Source: Flammeovirga aprica JL-4 (GTDB lineage: Bacteria; Bacteroidota; Bacteroidia; Cytophagales; Flammeovirgaceae). From it: DNA of 64,000 nt. A program made the translations under genes and the position numbers. Shown here in pieces: positions 44,575-53,694 of this stretch; the first letter of the stretch is position 1, and every line of letters starts with the position of its first letter. The stretch lies in assembly GCF_012844305.1 (NCBI RefSeq), contig NZ_JABANE010000026.1:1-64000 (forward strand). Reading direction: 5' to 3'. Under the pieces are notes generated by a model. The model saw nothing but the letters and a program-made list of their open reading frames with translations. It was not told where the DNA came from and did not search any database.

Positions 44575-45903
44575 TTAGTAAGTCGTTGAAAGGGTCATTT
44601 TTTTCTGAATGGAATAATACGCAACACTAAGGCTAATGGCTCTTAGAAGTGTACTGATGGCAATGGACATCCAAACACCATTAATTCCAAACAGCTGTTC
44701 TTGTGATAAATAAAGTGCCATTGGAACTCTGATCACCGTCATAGTGATATTAATAGAAGCTGGAATTTTCGTTTTCCCCAATCCATTAATGATTCCTGAA
44801 GTCACCATTTCTACCGTCATAAATACTTGAGATAAGCCTATAATTCTTAAATAACTTGCTCCAATTGCAACTGTTGTATCTTCAGTCACAAACCAGCGGA
44901 CAAAGAATTCTGGAAAGCAATAGAAAAGTGTTCCCATTAATAAGCCCAATACTACAGCAATTTTGATCGCTGTCTGATAGCCTTCATGGACTCTATCATA
45001 CGCTTTGGCTCCATAATTCTGTCCTGTAAATGAAAGCATTGCTCCCATCAAACCTCCAGTAATCATAAATGTCATGGACTCAATCTGTAAGCCGATTTTC
45101 TGTGCTGCAATGGCATCACTCCCCCATTGGGCTACGATTCTTGCCATGATAATTCCAATCAATGTAAAGACAATTCTTTGGATGGAAGTGGGGACTCCCA
45201 AACGTACCGTATTCGAGATTTCATCAAATGTCAATTCAAACCGCTCTTTTCCGAAGAAGTTTGTAAATGATCTTCTATAGAAAATAAGGAAAGAAATAAA
45301 CTGAGAAATCACAGTAGCGATTCCGGCACCTATCACTCCAAAATCAAGTAAGAAAATGAAGATCGGGTCCAATATGATATTAATGACAACCCCAATCATG
45401 GTAATCTTCATGGGTGCTTTACTATCTCCTCTACTGTTACTGATTGAGGTAAATAGAAAGACTGCTTGTGAGAAGAAAAGGCCTAAACCTGCTACTTTTA
45501 AATAGGATACTGAAAGTTCTTCAACTGTATTATTATTTAAATTAAAGAAACCTATTAGATACTCTGGTATGGTCTGGATCAGGACAAGCATCAAAGTCAC
45601 CACTGCACCTAACCCTATCAATGATTCCCTACTAATTTTTTCAGCTCTTCCATAGTTCTTGGCACCAATCTGCTGTGAAACAGAAATACCTGTTCCGAGT
45701 ATAAAAACGGACGCAATGGCCCAACATAGTTGTAGGAAAAAGGCAGATGTTCCTACTGCCGCTACCGAATCACTACCCAATTTCCCGACCCATATCATGT
45801 CTGTAAAATTATAGGCAAACTGTAAAAATGAGGACGTAATAATCGGCAACGATAGGGTAATAATATTTTGAAATACATTACCCTTCGTTAAATCTTTTTT
45901 CAT
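44575..45903 (-). CDS. MATE family efflux transporter
   Basis: 442 residues with about 12 TM helices in two homologous halves. Typical MATE features are FTDMIWVGKLGSDSVAAVG in TM1-2, GTGISVSQQIGAKNYGRAEK, and the repeat counterpart GGLMGAMLSFTGQNYGAKAYDR. It exports cationic compounds coupled to Na+ or H+. It is the first gene of a unit with gshAB; a link to glutathione-conjugate export would be inference only. Confidence 0.9.
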   Translation of the reverse strand: MKKDLTKGNVFQNIITLSLPIITSSFLQFAYNFTDMIWVGKLGSDSVAAVGTSAFFLQLCWAIASVFILGTGISVSQQIGAKNYGRAEKISRESLIGLGAVVTLMLVLIQTIPEYLIGFFNLNNNTVEELSVSYLKVAGLGLFFSQAVFLFTSISNSRGDSKAPMKITMIGVVINIILDPIFIFLLDFGVIGAGIATVISQFISFLIFYRRSFTNFFGKERFELTFDEISNTVRLGVPTSIQRIVFTLIGIIMARIVAQWGSDAIAAQKIGLQIESMTFMITGGLMGAMLSFTGQNYGAKAYDRVHEGYQTAIKIAVVLGLLMGTLFYCFPEFFVRWFVTEDTTVAIGASYLRIIGLSQVFMTVEMVTSGIINGLGKTKIPASINITMTVIRVPMALYLSQEQLFGINGVWMSIAISTLLRAISLSVAYYSIQKKMTLSTTY

Positions 45904-46272
45904 TAAACTTTTGATATGAAATCATTCAATCCAATGGCTGTTATAGTACAATAAATTTAAAATAAGTAGTTGCACATTTAAAATGGGGAGAAGTTGGATT
46001 ATTATTTTTTAGTCTAATCAAGGCAGAATAGAAGAGCATAGCCAAAGTTACGTGATGATATTCTAACGAAGAATAGGCTAAAAAAGAAAATCCAAAACTT
46101 CCGGTTTTAATTGTACAACTGCTTAATCATGTACAAGATTACGCTTTTATCAATTTAATGAGATAAAAGGCTACAACCATACTTATATAATAGATGTATT
46201 GAATTTTGAATACTAAAAACAAGATATATACAATGTTAATTGCATTTATTTTTAGTCTATAATGGAAATAGT
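45904..46272. other. Intergenic region, short repeat only
   Basis: This 369-base stretch upstream of the MATE gene contains the second copy of the short motif (46081-46111) and otherwise only A/T-rich DNA. No small gene or hairpin was found. Confidence 0.5.
46081..46111. repeat. Short dispersed motif, copy 2
   Basis: AAAAAAGAAAATCCAAAACT followed by TCCGGTTTTAA matches 27987-28016. It lies about 180 bases upstream of the MATE start codon. See copy 1 for limits. Confidence 0.3.
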
Positions 46273-46686
46273 TTAAAGCAGTAGTCTACAAAGCCATATG
46301 ATATAATGGCTGAATCTTTTGGATAAAAATGCTACTCTATAGTCTTTTACTTTCTTCTCATCCTTCTTTTCTTTTTGAAGCTTCTTTTGAGAAGCGATAA
46401 CGGTAGTCGTATCATTATCGAATGCACTCAGAAATAAAGGACTAAATGGTGAGTGAATTGAGATCACGGTGTTCGCCAAAGGCTGACGGTCTTCTGGTAA
46501 GCAACATTGTGTTTGATTGCCTTGTGTTGAGATCTTTCTGATCTCTTTAATGATCTCAATCTTTGGAGTATTCTCTTTTATATTACAACACTTTTCCTTC
46601 TCCTTTTCGCTCATCAGCAAAAAGGTGATCATGCATGTGATAAATGCAATCGAAGTATTAGCGATATATAAAAATTTCTTACTCAT
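46273..46686 (-). CDS. Small membrane-anchored protein with Cys pairs, 137 aa
   Basis: The start is placed at MSKKFLYIANTSIAFITCM, which gives one N-terminal hydrophobic segment (about 4-24); 18 further codons upstream lack any feature. The extracytoplasmic part has two Cys-Cys pairs (EKCCNIKE, QTQCCLPEDR) that could form disulfides or bind metal. The C-terminal half is Lys-rich (KKLQKEKKDEKKVKDY). Unrecognised family; a real gene is likely but not certain. Confidence 0.5.
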   Translation of the reverse strand: MSKKFLYIANTSIAFITCMITFLLMSEKEKEKCCNIKENTPKIEIIKEIRKISTQGNQTQCCLPEDRQPLANTVISIHSPFSPLFLSAFDNDTTTVIASQKKLQKEKKDEKKVKDYRVAFLSKRFSHYIIWLCRLLL

Positions 46687-46819
46687 CATTGAATAGGACG
46701 TAATATATGAAAAATGGTTCATATATAAATCGAAATTCAATTTTATTAACCATTGGGTAATTGATTAATTATTGGGTTGAGTGCATAGGTTGAAATCAAT
46801 CATTACACATACAGCATTT

Positions 46820-46852
46820 GGGCAGACACATAGGTCTGCCCCTACGTGATAT
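46820..46852. repeat. REP-like palindrome overlapping the sbcC stop codon
   Basis: GGGCAGAC (46820-46827) pairs perfectly with GTCTGCCC (46834-46841). Read on the minus strand the element begins ACGTAGGGGCAGACC, a sequence I recall as a dispersed palindrome in several bacterial phyla (memory, not a search). The sbcC stop codon TAG (46844-46842) lies within this ACGTAGGGG flank, so the element appears to supply the stop codon. Confidence 0.55.
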
Positions 46853-49800
46853 TGACGGTGCTTATTCCACCACTATGTTTAGTTACATTGATTTGCGTCC
46901 CTAGCCTTTCATTCAATGTTTTCACATGGGAAATCACACCAATCATTTTCCCATCGGTCTGTAAGGTATTCAATGCATAAATCACATCTTCTAACGTTGT
47001 TTCATCCAACGTTCCAAAACCTTCATCTATAAATAATGAATCGATCTGTACGTTTTTACTTGAAAGATCCGATAAACCTAATGCAAGTGACAAACTAATC
47101 ATAAACTTCTCTCCACCGCTTGCTGTATCCACTGATCTATGCATATCCGCTAAATGATGATCAATCATTTCGAAGGTCAAGAAAGATTTAGGGATTGCAT
47201 TCGCACCAAACTCAATTGGCTTCAGATTCAAAGTATATCTTTTATTCATTTTTGAAAGATGTCTATTGGCTAAAATCAATAGGTTTTTCAAGGTCAAATG
47301 CTGAGCAAATTTATTGAAGGAATCATTTGTGCCCCCCAAAGCGGATTTCAACCTTGACCATCTCAAATACTCCACTTCCTGTACACCAATTTTCTCTACT
47401 AATTCCGTTTGATCGTTTCGGAGCAATTGATCTTTTTCTAAAGTAGCTTTTGCTTCCCCTTTTTCTTCCAATATAGAAGCAAGCATTTTTTTATCGTCTT
47501 CTAGTTGAAGTACTAAATCATCCTCTTTTTCATGAATGTCAGCAAGCTTATTACTAATAATTGTCCTTTTTTCATCAAAAGCTCTTTGCCTTTCCTTCAA
47601 CTGAATTTCTTCCCTAGTGATTTCATCTTTAATAGCTCTCAAATCTTTTAACTCCTCTTCAGAAATAGCTTTAGATTTGATTTCTGAGATATTCTCAAAA
47701 TCAGATGACTTCAACCATTCATTAATAGATAATTCGAGTTCATTGATTTCAGAAGTAAGTACATTAATATCTTTCTGTGTAATTTCTTGTTTTGCTTCTA
47801 GTCCTTTCAGTTCCTTTTCCTCTGCAACTTTTTCCTTTTCAGACTTTTCTTTTTGAATCGTTTTCAACTGAAGTAAATCCTCAAACCTTTTATTTTCCTC
47901 TTGTAGATTTATTTCCCAAGATAAAATTTTACCCCTGTTTTTCTTCAGTTCATCAATTTTTAGAAATATACCATTCAGTTCTTCTTCTATTTTGATGCAT
48001 TCATTTTGATCAGTTACTAGGACAGTCTGCTTTTCTTTTTCCAATACTTGATAACTTTCCACCTCACTCTTCAGTTTTTTCAACTTCTCTAAAGCATCCA
48101 AGTAGTTTTTACATTTTGTTTTAAAATCATTGAAAGTCAAGACCCAATCAGAATATTCATTTATCTCGTAATTGTATTTTTCTAACTGAACTTTAATCTT
48201 TGTTTTTGATTTCTCTATCGTCTCACTTAAGCTTTTAATTTCGACTTCAAGTATTTCAGTAGATTGATTGAGGTGATTTTTCTGCTCAGATAGTTTTGAG
48301 ATTTCCAGGGCATTCAATTGCAACTTCTCTTGTAATGACTTTGCTTCCTTCACTGACTTTGAAATAGCTTCTTTCTCAATCTTCAGATCTTCAATTTTCT
48401 GAGTTTTAGTTTTGATTGATTGAAGAATGATTTCTAAATCATCATTCATACCCGAAGAAGCATTAATAGAAAAATCAAGTTGCAAAGTCTCAAAACTGAT
48501 TTCATTCTCTGCCAGGTTTTCTTTTAATTTTATCAAATCACTCTCCTTATTTTTTATGGATTCAATAAGGCGGGTTTCCTCTAAAATCAATCCTTGTTCT
48601 TCTTTGGTAATTTCAGCTAATTCCTTTTCTCTTTTTACCAATTCACTTTCTTCAGTTTGAATCAAAGATATATCCTTATACTCCTCAACAAATGGATGTT
48701 CTTTTGATCCACAAAGTTTACAAGCCTCACCTTCCACTAATTTTTCACGCTCCTTTTCAAAAGATAAAATCTCTTTCTGTAACGATAAGATTTTGAACTG
48801 ATCATCTAAACTTTGTTTCGCTATTTTTTTTCCTTCTGAAACCTTAAGAATATCATTAGTAACTAAAGTTTTTTGTTCAAGACATTCCTCAATAACTTTT
48901 TCTGTGTCAAGAATCTCCTTTTTTAATCTTTCATAACTTTGTGCAACCTTTAAAGCATTTTCTAATGCGTTTTTATTCGATTTTTGAACATCTAAAACCT
49001 CTAACTCTTCTAGTATATCTTTTTCAACCTCTTCATATCTGTCTGCTTGATTTTCTAATGATTCAAATTGTTTTTTTTCTTGAAGTTGAAGGTTTGATTT
49101 CTCTTCTAGTTTTAAGCTAACATCTTCAAGAGTTTCAGCAGCTGTTTTAAGTTTCTCACTATTCTTAATTTTTTGGTCAATTGCATTTTTCCAATCTAAT
49201 GAAATCACACTCCATTCTTCAAAATGATGTTCTAATTCCTTATACTTTTCATTTTCAAGAACATACTCTTCACCAATACTCACTCTTTTTTCTAAAGCGG
49301 TGATACTTTCGGATAGCGTTTGAAGTTCTTTTTCTTTTATTTCAACTTGAGCCTTTTTCTTCTCAAAACTTAATTTAGACTTTTGTAATGACTTATTTTC
49401 AGCTTCAATTTCATTTTCAATTTTTTCAGCTTTCTGATAAATAGGTTTCCATTTTTCTACATCAAGTTTTGTCTCTTCTAAATCTTGAAAGCTCTCTTTA
49501 AAAAGAGCGTTGTATTTCTGTAAATTTCCCTGTGCTAATGTTATTGATTTAGACAATTCAGAGGATCTCAACTTCTTTTCTTGATGCTGATTTTCGCTTC
49601 TTTCCAACAGGTTAATTTTTTGAAAAACAGGAGCGAGCTTTTCTACTTCTGAAAGTTGTACTAAAAGAGTTTGATTGTTTTCTTTCTTCTCTTTAAATGC
49701 TTCGAAAGAAGTCTCTAATACTTCTTCTTCACTTTTCATTTCTTTTTGCTCCTCAAAAACAGCAACCTTTTCAGTTGTCTTTTTTATTTTCTGATTAAGT

Positions 49801-50513
49801 TCGAGTTCTAATGCAGGAAGTAATAATACTCTTTCCTCTAATTTTTTCTTATCATGATCACTAAGCAGGTGATCAGTATTGACTTTTGCTTTTAACTTTT
49901 CAAGTTTAATTTTTTCTGCAGAAACACGATTCTGGACTTCATACCCAATCTGCTTATAGATATCCTCTCCGGTGATTTCTTGAAGTAATTCTCCTTTTTT
50001 AACTTCTGAAGCATTCAGAAATGAAGCAAAGTCACCTTGAGCAATCAATACTGACTTACAAAATTGTTCGAAAGAAAGTTTGACAATATTTTTGATTTCA
50101 TTTGTCATTTCTGTCTTTGAAGAAGCCACAATCTCCCCTTTTCTTTCCCCAGATTGAATACTTAGCTCATATTCATCCACAGGCTTCTTTCTTACTTTAA
50201 AAGTTTTAGTAAGAATTGACATTGACCTAAATGCAGAATAGATTATTCCTTCATTTTCAAAAGTCACACGCGTATAGCCTGCAATACTACCCTTTGAAAC
50301 TACTTCATATATACTGGTTTTATTTAATCGAGCTACTTTTCCATATAAAGCAATTGTAATGGCATCAAGAATCGTTGATTTTCCAGAACCTGTCTTTCCT
50401 GTTATTGCAAAAAGATTGGTATCAAGAAATGCACTATCTTCAAAATCAATCACAATTGGAGTCTCAGATTTTAAAGAATTGATGTTTTGAAGTTCGATTT
50501 TTAGAATTTTCAT
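46842..50513 (-). CDS. sbcC: SbcC-like SMC-family ATPase/exonuclease subunit
   Basis: 1223 residues. N-terminal ATPase half with Walker A GKTGSGKS (39-46) and Q-loop region (AQGDFASFLNA), then two long coiled coils around a zinc-hook CKLCGSKEHPF at about 600. The C-terminal half has the ABC signature SGGEKFMISLSLALG (about 1128) and Walker B SLFIDEGFGTLDE (about 1158). With SbcD it would cleave DNA hairpins and protein-blocked ends. SbcD is not next to it; the upstream neighbour is a PH-domain protein gene. Confidence 0.9.
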   Translation of the reverse strand: MKILKIELQNINSLKSETPIVIDFEDSAFLDTNLFAITGKTGSGKSTILDAITIALYGKVARLNKTSIYEVVSKGSIAGYTRVTFENEGIIYSAFRSMSILTKTFKVRKKPVDEYELSIQSGERKGEIVASSKTEMTNEIKNIVKLSFEQFCKSVLIAQGDFASFLNASEVKKGELLQEITGEDIYKQIGYEVQNRVSAEKIKLEKLKAKVNTDHLLSDHDKKKLEERVLLLPALELELNQKIKKTTEKVAVFEEQKEMKSEEEVLETSFEAFKEKKENNQTLLVQLSEVEKLAPVFQKINLLERSENQHQEKKLRSSELSKSITLAQGNLQKYNALFKESFQDLEETKLDVEKWKPIYQKAEKIENEIEAENKSLQKSKLSFEKKKAQVEIKEKELQTLSESITALEKRVSIGEEYVLENEKYKELEHHFEEWSVISLDWKNAIDQKIKNSEKLKTAAETLEDVSLKLEEKSNLQLQEKKQFESLENQADRYEEVEKDILEELEVLDVQKSNKNALENALKVAQSYERLKKEILDTEKVIEECLEQKTLVTNDILKVSEGKKIAKQSLDDQFKILSLQKEILSFEKEREKLVEGEACKLCGSKEHPFVEEYKDISLIQTEESELVKREKELAEITKEEQGLILEETRLIESIKNKESDLIKLKENLAENEISFETLQLDFSINASSGMNDDLEIILQSIKTKTQKIEDLKIEKEAISKSVKEAKSLQEKLQLNALEISKLSEQKNHLNQSTEILEVEIKSLSETIEKSKTKIKVQLEKYNYEINEYSDWVLTFNDFKTKCKNYLDALEKLKKLKSEVESYQVLEKEKQTVLVTDQNECIKIEEELNGIFLKIDELKKNRGKILSWEINLQEENKRFEDLLQLKTIQKEKSEKEKVAEEKELKGLEAKQEITQKDINVLTSEINELELSINEWLKSSDFENISEIKSKAISEEELKDLRAIKDEITREEIQLKERQRAFDEKRTIISNKLADIHEKEDDLVLQLEDDKKMLASILEEKGEAKATLEKDQLLRNDQTELVEKIGVQEVEYLRWSRLKSALGGTNDSFNKFAQHLTLKNLLILANRHLSKMNKRYTLNLKPIEFGANAIPKSFLTFEMIDHHLADMHRSVDTASGGEKFMISLSLALGLSDLSSKNVQIDSLFIDEGFGTLDETTLEDVIYALNTLQTDGKMIGVISHVKTLNERLGTQINVTKHSGGISTVNIT

Positions 50514-50612
50514 TACCTATTTCAATTGGAGTGCTAAAATTAGCATGACAAAAAATGCTTCTCTGGAAGGAAAAGCACATAAAAATAGATAATTGTTAGG
50601 AGAAAGAATAAT

Positions 50613-51035
50613 CTATTGAACAGACATTATTTTTTGGTCTACATCAATAGAAGGATTCAGCTCTAACAGTTTTTCTATAAATTCTATCTTGTTTTTTGGA
50701 GAAATCAACACATTGCTGTATTTGGTGTATCTGATATCCAATCGATCAAAAGACAAAGCTGGAGAACTCAATAAAGAATTGGTCTTTTTAACCTTCGAGA
50801 TTGCATCAATCGGAATTTTGATATTGACTAATATTCCGCTTTTGACTTGTAGCATATTTCCATCAATAACATAGAAGGTATTCGAGAACACATGAACAAC
50901 AAATGCAGTAAGAAGTCCAAACAATAACAGCATAAACCATTTGGCTGTAAATGCGAATAAAACTGTTGGTATTAGCATTGAGCCAATGGTGAAAATAGCT
51001 AGAGGATAATTGATTTTTGAATTGTATTTATTCAT
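50613..51035 (-). CDS. PH-domain membrane protein, 140 aa
   Basis: Two TM segments (about 12-30 and 32-50) precede a bacterial PH domain (YdbT/bPH_2-like) with FYVIDGNMLQVKSGILVNIKI and a conserved IPIDAISKVKKTN turn. Cytoplasmic C-terminus. Function unknown. The gap of 100 bases to sbcC leaves co-transcription open. Confidence 0.78.
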   Translation of the reverse strand: MNKYNSKINYPLAIFTIGSMLIPTVLFAFTAKWFMLLLFGLLTAFVVHVFSNTFYVIDGNMLQVKSGILVNIKIPIDAISKVKKTNSLLSSPALSFDRLDIRYTKYSNVLISPKNKIEFIEKLLELNPSIDVDQKIMSVQ

Positions 51036-51375
51036 GTTTCTGTTTATTATTTTACTTCAAAATACAAATAATTAATTCATTATTCAATTTTAATTAGAAT
51101 TATCATTTTTATCACTTAAAAACAAAATTATCACCTAAAAAAATCACTAAACCTCTATAACGTATTCAAAAACGAAACATCAATTAAAGTCTTAATTTTT
51201 TCAAGGTTTTAAAAAAGCAATTTTAAATTGATGAAATTATTACGACATTAACTCAGTCCCTTTACGTCATTATTACGAATTCATGAATTAAGCTAAACAA
51301 CCAATAGGCTATAAACATAATATTAGGGTATAATTGTGTGAATGAAATGAATTACGTTATTAGTCTATTAAAAAT
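51036..51375. promoter_or_regulatory. Upstream region of the beta-glucoside operon with direct repeats
   Basis: ATTATTACGA occurs at 51236-51245 and 51269-51278 (33 bp apart, about three helical turns), with a related TTTACGTCATT at 51261-51271. A perfect 12-bp palindrome AATTCATGAATT lies at 51278-51289. Repeats of this kind before a sugar-use operon suggest a regulator site. The regulator is not encoded next door. Confidence 0.4.
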
Positions 51376-53682
51376 ATGAACAAACTTAAAATTCTAGCAG
51401 TGTTCTTTTTTGCAGGGATAGGATTATTACTTTTTTCAGCAAAAGAGAAAAATACTAATATTGAGGATGAGAAAATAGAGCAACTATTAAAACAAATGAC
51501 ATTAGAAGAGAAAGTGGGTCAAATGACTCAGGTTACTCTTGAAGTCATTTCCAAAGGAGAAGGACCTTTTAACATGGATAAGTCTTGGGCTTTAGATCAA
51601 AAAAAATTGGAAGATGTCCTGCTGAATTATCATGTAGGTTCTATTCTAAATACAGCAGGAGAAGTTAGAACCCCACAGGAATGGTATGAGGTAATTAAGC
51701 CAATTCAAGATGTTGCTGTAAATAACACAAGATTAAAAATTCCAGTACTTTATGGTATTGATGCCATTCATGGCATGTACAGTGCTGGTGCAACAATGTT
51801 TCCTCAAGAAGTAGCTATGGGTGCTGCCTGGAATCCTGAGTTAGTCAGAAAATCATCAGAAGTTATTGCGTATGAAACAAGAGCTTGCGGTATCCCTTGG
51901 ACTTTCAACCCAACTTTGGATCTTGGTATTGACCCAAGATGGCCAAGAATGTGGGAATCTTATGGAGAAGATCCTTATCTACAATCTGTAATGGGTGTTG
52001 CTTCTGTGAAGGGTTATGAAGGTGCTGATGTAAGCGATCCTCATCAAGTTGCTTCATGTTTGAAGCATTATATTGGTTATGGTGCTCCTAGAAGTGGTAA
52101 AGACAGAACGCCAGCTTGGATTCCAGAGACTTTTTTAAGGGAATATTTCTTACCTCCTTTTGCCGCTGCTGTTAAGGCTGGTGCTAAAAGTATCATGGTC
52201 AACTCTGGTGAAATTAATGGGATGCCTGTTCATGCTAGCAAAAAACTATTAACGGATATTCTTAGAGGAGAATTGGGATTTGAAGGTGTAGTAGTTACTG
52301 ACTGGTTTGATATCAATAATCTAGTAGAAAGACATCATATTGCGGCAACAAAAAAAGAAGCAGTGAAGAAAGCTATCCTTGCGGGAATCGACATGTCAAT
52401 GGTGCCTTATGACGTTGAATTCAGCAAGGACCTTATTGCATTAGTGAAAGAAGGGGAAATTTCGGAAGAGAGAATTGACAGTTCTGTAAGACGTATTTTA
52501 AAAATGAAATATGAATTAGGCCTTTTTGAAAACCCGCTTACAGATTATAGAAAATACCCTGAATATGGAGGAGAAAAACATCATCAATTAGCGAGAGAAT
52601 CAGCTCATGAAGCAATTACATTATTGAAAAATGAGAAAAGTATTCTCCCATTAAAAAAGGAAGCTAAAATCTTAGTCACTGGACCTAATGCCAACTCAAT
52701 GAGAAGCTTAAATGGCGGTTGGACTTACACATGGCAAGGTGAGGCAACCAATAAACACGCCGCTGATCACAATACAATCGTTGAAGCATTACAAGCACAA
52801 TCAAACAATATCATTTTCGAAGAAGGAGTTAAATATCCTGAGAACAACCCTGATTACAAAGTTGATGAAATAGTTGATATCCAGAAGGCTGTAACTGCCG
52901 CTAAGAAAGTAGATTATATCTTACTTTGCCTTGGAGAAAATTCTTATACTGAAAAACCTGGTGATTTAGATGACCTTACGCTTTCAGAAAATCAACTTCA
53001 GTTGGCACATGCAATGATTGCAACCAACAAACCTGTTATTTTAATTTTAAATGAAGGACGTCCTAGAATTATTTCTTCATTTGAAGATAAAGTAAAAGCA
53101 GTTGTACAATTGTATTTACCAGGAAACGAAGGTGGTAACGCATTAGCTGATATTCTTTATGGTAAAATCAATCCATCAGGCAAACTTCCTTATACTTACC
53201 CAAGATACGCTAATGATCTAGTGCCGTATTATCATAAATTCTCAGCTTCTACAGCACATACCGATGGTAATATCAACAATAATCATAAAATTAAAGCGCA
53301 ATACGCTTTTGGCTTTGGTTTGAGTTACACAACTTTCAAATATGAAGATTTAAAACTTTCAAGTACTAAGATTTCAAGTGATGATGAACTGGAAGTAAGC
53401 GTGAAAGTAACGAACACAGGAGAAAGAGAAGGAAAAGAAGTCGTGCAATTATATACTACTGATTTAGTAGCTTCATTATCTCCATCTGTCAAAAGATTAA
53501 GAAGATTTGAAAAAGTAAACTTAAAAGCTGGAGAGTCCAAAACCATCACATTTAAGATCAACAAAACCGACCTTTCTTTTATTGGTCATGATAATAAGCC
53601 AGTGGTAGAAGCAGGTGAATTCATCATTTCAACAGGCAATCTTCAACAGAAATTTGAACTTCTGGACACAAAGCAACTCTAA
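51376..53682 (+). CDS. Glycoside hydrolase family 3 beta-glucosidase (BglX-like)
   Basis: 768 residues with an N-terminal signal segment (MNKLKILAVFFFAGIGLLLF). Residues about 30-390 are the GH3 TIM-barrel with WTFNPTLDLGIDPRWPRMWESYGEDP, CLKHYIGYG and nucleophile Asp309 in VVVTDWFD. About 400-620 are the alpha/beta sandwich, and 660-760 the FN3-like domain. It would cut terminal beta-glucosides in the periplasm or at the surface. It heads an operon with an MFS transporter (12 bases downstream) and a GH94 phosphorylase. Confidence 0.92.
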   Translation: MNKLKILAVFFFAGIGLLLFSAKEKNTNIEDEKIEQLLKQMTLEEKVGQMTQVTLEVISKGEGPFNMDKSWALDQKKLEDVLLNYHVGSILNTAGEVRTPQEWYEVIKPIQDVAVNNTRLKIPVLYGIDAIHGMYSAGATMFPQEVAMGAAWNPELVRKSSEVIAYETRACGIPWTFNPTLDLGIDPRWPRMWESYGEDPYLQSVMGVASVKGYEGADVSDPHQVASCLKHYIGYGAPRSGKDRTPAWIPETFLREYFLPPFAAAVKAGAKSIMVNSGEINGMPVHASKKLLTDILRGELGFEGVVVTDWFDINNLVERHHIAATKKEAVKKAILAGIDMSMVPYDVEFSKDLIALVKEGEISEERIDSSVRRILKMKYELGLFENPLTDYRKYPEYGGEKHHQLARESAHEAITLLKNEKSILPLKKEAKILVTGPNANSMRSLNGGWTYTWQGEATNKHAADHNTIVEALQAQSNNIIFEEGVKYPENNPDYKVDEIVDIQKAVTAAKKVDYILLCLGENSYTEKPGDLDDLTLSENQLQLAHAMIATNKPVILILNEGRPRIISSFEDKVKAVVQLYLPGNEGGNALADILYGKINPSGKLPYTYPRYANDLVPYYHKFSASTAHTDGNINNNHKIKAQYAFGFGLSYTTFKYEDLKLSSTKISSDDELEVSVKVTNTGEREGKEVVQLYTTDLVASLSPSVKRLRRFEKVNLKAGESKTITFKINKTDLSFIGHDNKPVVEAGEFIISTGNLQQKFELLDTKQL

Positions 53683-53694
53683 AAATTCTAACTT

